Assembly: GCA_913009475.1 (NCBI GenBank)
Contig: CAJVYJ010000152.1
Location: 1-5,131, forward strand
Length of the DNA stretch: 5,131 bases
Source of the DNA: an uncultured Actinomycetes bacterium
GTDB lineage: Bacteria; Actinomycetota; Aquicultoria; CAJVYJ01
Direction: 5' to 3'
Both the position numbers and the translations under genes were made by a program. Shown here in pieces: positions 1 to 4,698 of the stretch (position 1 is its first letter; every line of letters begins with the position of its first letter). The notes beneath the pieces were generated by a model, which worked only from the letters and a program-made list of their open reading frames with translations, did no database searches and was not told where the DNA came from.

Positions 1-4
1 CTGT

Positions 5-31
5 GGATTCCCAGTCAAGCTGAGAATGACA
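5..31. repeat. Further partial copy of the same type of intergenic repeat
   Basis: GGATTCCC (5-12) and TGAGAATGACA (21-31) are end words of the GTCATTC...GGGAATCC type of dispersed repeat. The second nearly repeats the right arm of the element at 66-149. The unit may extend beyond the left edge, so its borders cannot be fixed. Confidence 0.4.
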
Positions 32-65
32 AACTTAAAGTGGGCCGGCAGCGACAAGCAACTAC

Positions 66-149
66 CTGTCACTCTGAGCGGAAGGCGCGACTAATAGCGA
101 ATGAGTCTCAGGTGGTCGAGAGATTCTTCGCTAACACTCAGAATGACAG
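66..149. repeat. Imperfect palindromic intergenic repeat, GTCATTCTGAG family
   Basis: Outer arms CTGTCACTCTGAG (66-78) and CTCAGAATGACAG (137-149) match as inverted repeats at 12 of 13 positions. Inner arms AGCGAATGAGTCTC (96-109) and GAGAGATTCTTCGCT (118-132) are an imperfect second pair. The words GTCATTCTGAG and GAAGAATCTC (here on the reverse strand) occur in dispersed intergenic repeats of many unrelated bacteria. It is probably a small non-coding repeat that can fold into a hairpin. Confidence 0.65.
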
Positions 150-215
150 TTGGAACGTTAAACGCGAGCCTAGAGTCTAACTGTACGAATTAAGAAACGT
201 TTATTTATTCTACGA

Positions 216-308
216 GAAAAGCGTTACGGAAGCCAAGCTCCCATGCGAGGAGCGCGGCTGAGTACCGAGATGCGTTTTCCACGCTGGGGAAAACGACAGC
301 GTCTTTTC
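216..308. other. Possible structured RNA element, three-way-junction shape
   Basis: An enclosing helix is possible between GAAAAGCG (216-223) and CGTCTTTTC (300-308, one bulged T). Inside are two hairpins with 7-base loops: AGCC-aa-GCTCC (231-241) with GGAGC-gc-GGCT (249-259), and CGTTTTCC (273-280) with GGAAAACG (288-295). The loop of the second, ACGCTG (281-286), is also a perfect complement of CAGCGT (297-302), which gives an alternative hairpin. I compared it from memory with common riboswitches, SRP RNA, tmRNA, T-box and tRNA and found no match. The strand is unknown; minus would place it in a leader of a gene beyond the left edge. Confidence 0.4.
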
Positions 309-409
309 GAGAGAAAAAATGAACCTTTATCCACGCATCACTTTTTATTCTTAAACAGTCTCAAATTATAAAATGTAAAAGGGGGTGCGGAAGATTGTGT
401 AGCTCTTTT

Positions 410-470
410 GAAAATAGAGATTAGACCGAATGGAAAACAAGCTCTATTTTCTAATTTCAATTTTCCATTC
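410..470. repeat. Two interlocked perfect 10-bp inverted pairs (pseudoknot-type or switch-type arrangement)
   Basis: GAAAATAGAG (410-419) is complementary to CTCTATTTTC (442-451), and GAATGGAAAA (428-437) is complementary to TTTTCCATTC (461-470). The order is A-B-A'-B', with connecting segments of 8, 4 and 9 bases, which could form an H-type pseudoknot in RNA from either strand. A third, overlapping possibility pairs 410-425 with 450-465 (14 of 16 positions). In the operon transcript the element would come directly after the thyX hairpin. Low sequence complexity (purine-rich on one strand) makes some complementarity expected. Confidence 0.5.
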
Positions 471-471
471 T

Positions 472-494
472 CTAGCCGCCCGCAGGGCGGCTAG
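472..494 (-). terminator. GC-rich hairpin across the thyX stop codon; terminator-like but lacking a U-tract
   Basis: CTAGCCGCCC (472-481) and GGGCGGCTAG (485-494) are perfect 10-bp complements around a 3-base loop, so the stem is very stable. The thyX TAG (491-493) lies in the arm transcribed first. The minus-strand RNA after the stem reads AGAATGGAAAATTG, with no run of U, so a standard intrinsic terminator is not supported. It could stabilise the mRNA 3' end, cause pausing, or act with Rho. Confidence 0.5.
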
Positions 495-1204
495 CGGTGG
501 ACCCACTCTTTTTCCGGAATGATAATCAAACCGTCATCGGTCATTTTGCGCGGATGCCCGCAGTAGAATTTACCTTCAGGACAGCGTCCGCGAATACAGG
601 CCGGCCCACTTTTTTTAAATATTCTGGGCGCCAACGGATAGACTTTTTTCAGCATCTCCTCGGCCATGGCGCGAATCTCCCATTGGGCCCGGTCGCAGGT
701 GCGCAGAGAAAAGAAGTGTAAAAGTTCGCGGGCGTTCATGGTCACGACGATCTTGGTAGCCACCGCTTGCGGCAGGAGATAGCGAGCATCTTCAGGCGCT
801 ACACCGCCCTCTAAAAATTCCATATATCTATCAAAGGCGGCTAATGTGCTCTCTTTAAACTGCTTAGATAAGTTTTCATCCGCGGCTACCGTCGGCGGCA
901 CAATTATCTCCGGGGCGCTATAACGAACATAACGCTGCGATTGTTGGCTATACGAAGCCAAGCGATGGCGGACTAATTGATGAGAGCAGGTTCTGGAAAT
1001 ACCGTCGATACCAAAAGTAAAAGAGGGATGCTCACAGGTACTTAAATGGCCGGAACGCAGGATTATCTTGAGCAGATTACCTATCTCTTCATCAGAAATA
1101 TTTTCTTTTAACTCAGCCGCGCTAGCCGGTGAATAGCAGAGACGGGCCGCGGCCGCAACTACCCGTTCCGGTTCAGGTGTATGTGCCAGTAACGTTACCT
1201 GCAT
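491..1204 (-). CDS. thyX: Flavin-dependent thymidylate synthase ThyX
   Basis: Methylates dUMP to dTMP with methylenetetrahydrofolate, FAD and NAD(P)H (EC 2.1.1.148), in the cytoplasm. It regenerates tetrahydrofolate directly, so no dihydrofolate is produced, unlike ThyA. The 237-residue length fits the family. The ThyX signature RHRxxSxxxxSxR is intact as RHRLASYSQQSQR (79-91), preceded by ISRTCSHQLV. The second conserved block, ARELLHFFSLRTCDRAQWEIR (158-178), contributes to flavin and dUMP binding. The tail has CIRGRCPEGKFYC (203-215), a three-cysteine pattern that I recall from other bacterial ThyX proteins and that is not essential to the fold. ATG 1202-1204 gives the canonical MQVTLLAHTPEPE start; the ribosome binding site is weak (GGAA, about 8 bases upstream). 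It is the last gene of the run visible here. Its TAG stop lies inside a GC-rich hairpin. Confidence 0.97.
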   Translation of the reverse strand: MQVTLLAHTPEPERVVAAAARLCYSPASAAELKENISDEEIGNLLKIILRSGHLSTCEHPSFTFGIDGISRTCSHQLVRHRLASYSQQSQRYVRYSAPEIIVPPTVAADENLSKQFKESTLAAFDRYMEFLEGGVAPEDARYLLPQAVATKIVVTMNARELLHFFSLRTCDRAQWEIRAMAEEMLKKVYPLAPRIFKKSGPACIRGRCPEGKFYCGHPRKMTDDGLIIIPEKEWVHR

Positions 1205-1261
1205 ATTATATGTTCCGACTTTCTTTTAATTGCAGCCAATGAGGTTGTAACCGCGCTGTCT

Positions 1262-1537
1262 TTAAGCTTTTTCTCGCTCTTCCGGTTCTTTTTTAGACTC
1301 TTTTTTTATCTTAGCTTTGGCTCTATTGTCGGCTAAAGCCTGTTTTCCATACTTCTTTTGGAAACGCTCGACCCGGCCGCCGGCGTCAACAAGTTTTTGT
1401 TTGCCCGAGTAAAAGGGATGACACTTGGAGCATATTTCCACCCTTAACTCCGGCACGGTTGCCCTGGTCGTGAATGATTCCCCGCATGAACAAGTTACTT
1501 TAGACTCGACATAATCGGGATGTATTCCGGATTTCAT
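1262..1537 (-). CDS. rpmE: 50S ribosomal protein bL31, zinc-binding type
   Basis: Small protein of the large ribosomal subunit, near the central protuberance and the intersubunit bridge. MKSGIHPDY at the N-terminus and CHPFYSGKQKLVDAGGRVERFQKKYG (39-64) are bL31 signatures. Four cysteines (16, 18, 36, 39; CSC and CSKC) form the zinc site, so this is the C+ form rather than the zinc-free paralogue used under zinc starvation. At 91 residues it is longer than the usual 66-75; the extra length is a Lys/Glu-rich tail from about residue 70, which looks disordered. The ATG is supported by a strong GAGGTGAT site. It is separated from rho by 95 AT-rich bases, unlike the tight spacing upstream, so it may also have its own promoter; none was clear enough to annotate. 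thyX follows after 57 bases. Confidence 0.97.
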   Translation of the reverse strand: MKSGIHPDYVESKVTCSCGESFTTRATVPELRVEICSKCHPFYSGKQKLVDAGGRVERFQKKYGKQALADNRAKAKIKKESKKEPEEREKA

Positions 1538-1543
1538 AAAACA

Positions 1544-1551
1544 ATCACCTC
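1544..1551 (-). promoter_or_regulatory. Ribosome binding site of rpmE
   Basis: GAGGTGAT on the minus strand, six bases before the rpmE ATG, is a near-full match to the anti-Shine-Dalgarno sequence. It is the strongest such site in the window, as expected for a highly expressed ribosomal protein. Confidence 0.85.
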
Positions 1552-1632
1552 AATAATTTTTAAATATCTTAAATTTATATCTGATAGGTTAACATAGGCG
1601 CGCCAAGCTGAAAAGTGCTAAACTTGATTTTA

Positions 1633-2976
1633 TTATCCCATAGAACTTTTACTGATTTGCATCAGAAAATCCGTATTGGATTTAGTCTCTTTTAATTTAT
1701 CTATTAAAAGTTCTATAGCGGCGTTTGAATCCAACGCGTGTAAGACGCGACGCAACTTCCATATCTGCTGGGCCTCATCGGTCGGTAACAGCAGTTCTTC
1801 CTTACGCGTACCTGACCTGACAATATCGATAGCGGGAAAAATCCGTTTGTCGGCTAGGCGGCGGTCAAGATGCAACTCCATATTACCGGTACCCTTAAAT
1901 TCTTCAAAAATCACTTCGTCCATCCGACTACCGGTATCGACCAGGGCCGTAGCGAGAATCGTCAGGCTGCCGCCAAATTCTATATTACGGGCGGCGCCAA
2001 AAAAACGCTTGGGGGGAAACAACGCGGTTGAATCAACACCGCCTGACAGAATGCGCCCACTAGCCGGAGCAGACAGGTTGTAAGCTCGAGCTAAACGAGT
2101 AATGCTGTCCAACAAAATAACCACGTCCTTACCTTGCTCCACTAAGCGCTTGGCTCTTTCCAAGACAAGTTCAGCGACGTGGACGTGGTTATCTGAAGGT
2201 TGGTCGAAAGTCGAGCTGATGACCTCGCCGCGAACAGACCGTTCCATGTCCGTTACTTCTTCCGGGCGCTCATCCACGAGCAACACCAACAACATAGAAT
2301 CAGGCGTATTAGTGGTAATGCTATTGGCAAACTGCTTTAAAATTGTAGTCTTGCCGGCTTTCGGCGGTGATACAATCAGACCCCTCTGCCCTTTGCCTAT
2401 GGGCGCCACCAAATCAATAATACGAGGGGCTAACTCTTCTTTCGCTGTTTCCAAACGAAAACGCACATCAGGATAGATAGGCGTCAACCGTTCGAAGTGC
2501 TTTCTTTGCCTAAGTTTTTCCGGGTCGTCTCCGTTGACTTTCTCAATACGCAACAAGGCACTGTATTTCTCATTATCCTTAGGCGGCCTGACTTGGCCCT
2601 CCACCTCATCACCGCGGCGTAAATCAAAACGCCTAATTTGTGATAGAGAGACATAGATATCCAGATCACCCGGCAGATAACCCGTAGCCCGCAGAAAACC
2701 ATACCCATCGGCTAATATATCTAAAATACCCTTGCGCCGTAACAAATTTTCGGGGGATTCTATTTTGGGCGCCGGTTTATGGGTCCGAACACTCGTTTTT
2801 TTCACCGTAACCGGTCGCTCGATACTTGCTGTTTTCTCTTGGCTCTTACCTAAAATAGCGTCGATCAACGCGCCTTTTCTTAACTTAGCCGCTTGGGGTA
2901 TGCCCAACCCGGTCGCAAGCGGTTGCAGCTCAGTCAGTTTCTTACTCTCCAACTTTGTTTTTTCCAACAAATTCAC
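1633..2976 (-). CDS. rho: Transcription termination factor Rho
   Basis: Hexameric RNA-dependent ATPase and helicase that terminates transcription on untranslated RNA. Numbering from the GTG gives 447 residues, the usual size. Order of parts: N-terminal Rho_N/SAP-like helices (about 12-43, ending KLRKGALIDAIL); a basic linker (45-75); the cold-shock-like primary RNA-binding domain (78-150) with GYGFLR and YVSLSQIRRF; then the RecA-type ATPase with Walker A PPKAGKT (204-210), VDERPEEVTDM (234-244), Walker B VVILLDSITR (285-294), the Q-loop area PASGRILSGGVDSTALFPP and the R-loop KGTGNME (361-367). SGTRKEELL near the C-terminus is typical. One unusual residue: Phe334 in NIEFGGSLTI, where I expect an acidic residue in most Rho proteins. 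The start is uncertain: AGGAG sits one base from the GTG but seven bases from an in-frame TTG at 2968-2970 (codon 3), which is the better-spaced initiator. The gene lies 14 bases after talC. Confidence 0.97.
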   Translation of the reverse strand: MNLLEKTKLESKKLTELQPLATGLGIPQAAKLRKGALIDAILGKSQEKTASIERPVTVKKTSVRTHKPAPKIESPENLLRRKGILDILADGYGFLRATGYLPGDLDIYVSLSQIRRFDLRRGDEVEGQVRPPKDNEKYSALLRIEKVNGDDPEKLRQRKHFERLTPIYPDVRFRLETAKEELAPRIIDLVAPIGKGQRGLIVSPPKAGKTTILKQFANSITTNTPDSMLLVLLVDERPEEVTDMERSVRGEVISSTFDQPSDNHVHVAELVLERAKRLVEQGKDVVILLDSITRLARAYNLSAPASGRILSGGVDSTALFPPKRFFGAARNIEFGGSLTILATALVDTGSRMDEVIFEEFKGTGNMELHLDRRLADKRIFPAIDIVRSGTRKEELLLPTDEAQQIWKLRRVLHALDSNAAIELLIDKLKETKSNTDFLMQISKSSMG

Positions 2977-2977
2977 A

Positions 2978-2982
2978 CTCCT
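2978..2982 (-). promoter_or_regulatory. Ribosome binding site of rho (decides the start)
   Basis: AGGAG on the minus strand, inside the 14-base talC-rho gap. It is one base from the GTG at 2974-2976, which is too close for normal initiation. It is seven bases from the in-frame TTG at 2968-2970 and ten from the next TTG at 2965-2967. The spacing favours the first TTG as the real start, shortening Rho by two residues. Confidence 0.65.
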
Positions 2983-2990
2983 ATTTTTGC

Positions 2991-3665
2991 TTATACTGTA
3001 TTTCCGGCACTATTGCCGATAGCGGATTGCAACTTTTTCCAATCGGCTAAAAATTGAGCTATCCCCTTATCCGTTAAAGGGTGCTTAACCATTTTTTGCA
3101 ATACCTTAAAAGGTATGGTCGCTATATCAACGCCTATAAGAGCGGCACTGGTTACATGTTGCGGATGACGAATACTGGCGGCAATGATTTGAGTATCGAT
3201 ATCATAGTTATTATAAACCTTAACCATATTTGATAAAAGTACCATTCCGTCTTCATTGATGTCGTCCAAACGCCCAAGAAAAGGAGAGGCAAAAGCCGCG
3301 CCCGCTCCAGCCGCCAACATCGCTTGATTTACTGAAAAGACCAAGGTCATATTGACCTTAATACCTTGGCCGCTAAGATATTTCGTCGTCGCCAGACCGG
3401 CCTCGGTAATAGGAACCTTAATAACTATATTCTTATGAATGGCGGCCAGTTTTTTCGCCTCGGCTATCATTCCATCTTTGTCCAGACTAATGACCTCAGC
3501 ACTGATAGGCCCGTCCACTATCTCTATTATTTCTTTTAGAACAATACCATAATCCCGATTTTCCCGAGCCGCTAAGGTCGGGTTGGTAGTCACGCCGCTT
3601 AAAATGCCCCAGGACGCTGCTTCTCTAATTTCATCAACATTAGCGGTATCAATAAAAATTTTCAT
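2991..3665 (-). CDS. talC: Transaldolase, small TalC/FSA-type
   Basis: This class I aldolase-fold enzyme of the non-oxidative pentose phosphate pathway transfers dihydroxyacetone units between sugar phosphates. At 224 residues it is full length for the small TalC/fructose-6-phosphate aldolase subfamily (about 215-220). Visible motifs are FIDTAN with Asp6, GVTTNPT (24-30), the Schiff-base Lys83 in IKVPIT (82-87), NMTLVF (105-110), SPFLGRLDDI (127-136), QIIAASIRHPQHV (159-171) and KHPLTDKGI (194-202). Residue 57 is Glu (SAEVIS); from memory, true fructose-6-phosphate aldolase of E. coli has Gln at the matching position (Gln59) and transaldolases have Glu, so I favour transaldolase activity over the common automatic label FSA. 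The ATG is set by a good AAAGGAG site 5 bases upstream. It follows pgk2 by 10 bases and precedes rho by 14, an arrangement seen in many Gram-positive-type genomes. Confidence 0.93.
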   Translation of the reverse strand: MKIFIDTANVDEIREAASWGILSGVTTNPTLAARENRDYGIVLKEIIEIVDGPISAEVISLDKDGMIAEAKKLAAIHKNIVIKVPITEAGLATTKYLSGQGIKVNMTLVFSVNQAMLAAGAGAAFASPFLGRLDDINEDGMVLLSNMVKVYNNYDIDTQIIAASIRHPQHVTSAALIGVDIATIPFKVLQKMVKHPLTDKGIAQFLADWKKLQSAIGNSAGNTV

Positions 3666-3670
3666 CTTTA

Positions 3671-3677
3671 CTCCTTT
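3671..3677 (-). promoter_or_regulatory. Ribosome binding site of talC, overlapping the pgk2 stop codon
   Basis: On the minus strand AAAGGAG is followed by TAAAG and the talC ATG region, a close match to the 16S rRNA tail with good spacing. Its first two bases are also the last two of the pgk2 TAA stop (3676-3678), so ribosomes ending on pgk2 stop on top of the talC initiation site. This fits translational coupling of the two genes. Confidence 0.8.
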
Positions 3678-4683
3678 ACTCAGTTTTTATGGAAAGTGCA
3701 TCGATTTTTACTTTTTTACTCGGCTTCTCTCTACTCTTACCTACAATGACCTTACTTAAAATCTCTTCCAGTACTTCCGCTATCGATTGATCAAGATTGG
3801 TGCTGCAAATAACGCGAACGCCCGCACCTTTGGCCAGAGTCTCGATAAACTCACCTATTTTGCGAATATTGTCAAAGTTGGCCCGATAACGTTTGAAGGG
3901 ACGGAAACCTTCCGTCTCCAGCTCCCTTATGTAAAAATGGCTACGGTGTAAATTCTCATCATCAACGGTAATTATCATAGGAAAAACCATGGCTTTCTTC
4001 TTATATAGTGAAGTATCGATAAAGCCGGGCGCTAAATGAACGCCTTCGATTATTACATTTGTTCCCTCGGTTATCGAACGCTGTATTAACGCGTTTACTC
4101 CGGTCGCTACGGCTGAAGCTTGCTCACGAAAACCGATGATTATCGGGTCTGAGCTCTTCGGCAGCGGCACTCTTAAGTTTTTCCAGGCGTCAAAGGACGA
4201 ATTATACAAAGCCGGCATCAACTCAGTAGAAAAAATCGCCCTCATGACTTCTCTGATAGAATCGGTTGAGATGATTCTCGTGATACCCAAACGATGGGCG
4301 ATTTCAGCGGCAATCGTTGATTTACCGACACCCGTCGTGCCGCCGATTAAAATAATTATAGGCTTGTTGAGTTTGGATAAAAGCTGCCACTTTTCATATT
4401 TATGGGCATAGCCTTCGCCAACAATGTTAAATAATGTTTCAGAAGTTAATTTGCGTAACTCCTCGATATTGATGGAAAATCTTCCCTTGGCTATTAAAGA
4501 TTCCTGGACCAGTTGCGCTACTTGATATGAGCGCGACGGCGGTAAACCCGTCGCCATAATCGATGAGGCCATAAGCCCTTTTGAATAAGGCAGGCCATGC
4601 TTCTCATCAGTAATAATAATACGTTTATTGTCTTTGTCCAATAGTTTATTTATTTTTTTATTATTGTGCTGATTTTTTGCCAT
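3676..4683 (-). CDS. pgk2: 2-phosphoglycerate kinase
   Basis: The 335-residue product is predicted to phosphorylate 2-phosphoglycerate with ATP to 2,3-bisphosphoglycerate (EC 2.7.2.16), the first committed step to cyclic 2,3-diphosphoglycerate. After a Lys/Asn-rich leader (residues 1-20) comes an ATP-cone-like region (about 21-100: IIITDEKHGLPYSKG, then LMASSIMATGL). The P-loop kinase domain follows, with Walker A GGTTGVGKST (114-123), ISTDSIREVMR (138-148) and NVIIEGVHLAPG (209-220). The combination of ATP-cone, P-loop and EGVHL is how I recognise the family; archaeal members are about 300 residues, so this one is slightly longer at both ends, including a basic tail (about 316-327). It starts at ATG 4681-4683, 15 bases after cpgS, with only a weak ribosome binding site, which suggests translation coupled to cpgS. 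Its TAA overlaps the talC ribosome binding site. The neighbouring cpgS makes the substrate assignment firmer than homology alone would. Confidence 0.88.
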   Translation of the reverse strand: MAKNQHNNKKINKLLDKDNKRIIITDEKHGLPYSKGLMASSIMATGLPPSRSYQVAQLVQESLIAKGRFSINIEELRKLTSETLFNIVGEGYAHKYEKWQLLSKLNKPIIILIGGTTGVGKSTIAAEIAHRLGITRIISTDSIREVMRAIFSTELMPALYNSSFDAWKNLRVPLPKSSDPIIIGFREQASAVATGVNALIQRSITEGTNVIIEGVHLAPGFIDTSLYKKKAMVFPMIITVDDENLHRSHFYIRELETEGFRPFKRYRANFDNIRKIGEFIETLAKGAGVRVICSTNLDQSIAEVLEEILSKVIVGKSREKPSKKVKIDALSIKTE

Positions 4684-4698
4684 AATTTTACCAATAGT

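Larger units (their letters stand above)
1..490. other. Intergenic region downstream of thyX
   Basis: About 490 bases without a convincing protein gene in either direction. Stops are frequent, and the only short open frame I checked, on the plus strand, lacks a ribosome binding site. The region carries, from left to right, fragments of a GTCATTCTGAG-type intergenic repeat (about 5-149), a possible structured RNA element (216-308), an AT-rich stretch (about 311-410), an interlocked pair of complementary segments (410-470) and a GC-rich hairpin at the thyX end (472-494). It may be the 3' end of the operon plus the 5' region of a gene beyond the left edge. Confidence 0.7.

Noticed and set aside
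243..371. Plus-strand 42-codon open frame (begins MRGARLSTEM)
   Set aside because: No usable ribosome binding site, overlaps the hairpins at 231-295, no recognisable protein features; length compatible with chance.
1..490. CRISPR array, tRNA, or known riboswitch in the non-coding region
   Set aside because: No regularly spaced direct repeats, no cloverleaf with a T-arm, and no recognised conserved core of a known riboswitch on either strand.
1597..1604. GGCGCGCC palindrome as an operator
   Set aside because: An isolated 8-base palindrome is common by chance and has no paired site nearby.
1538..1632. Internal promoter in the AT-rich rho-rpmE gap
   Set aside because: Several poor -35/-10-like words (for example TTTTCA, 17 bases, TAACCT) can be found, but none is better than expected in AT-rich DNA. 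The gap length alone leaves a promoter possible.
1676..2476. Plus-strand open frames opposite rho (1676-2083 and 2102-2476)
   Set aside because: Antisense shadows of a strongly conserved gene; their products resemble no known protein and there are no translation signals.
2484..2708. Alternative minus-strand frame of 74 codons inside rho
   Set aside because: Overlaps the RNA-binding domain of rho in another frame; no support as a gene.
4136..4411. Plus-strand 91-codon open frame opposite the pgk2 P-loop region
   Set aside because: Antisense shadow of the kinase domain with no independent evidence.
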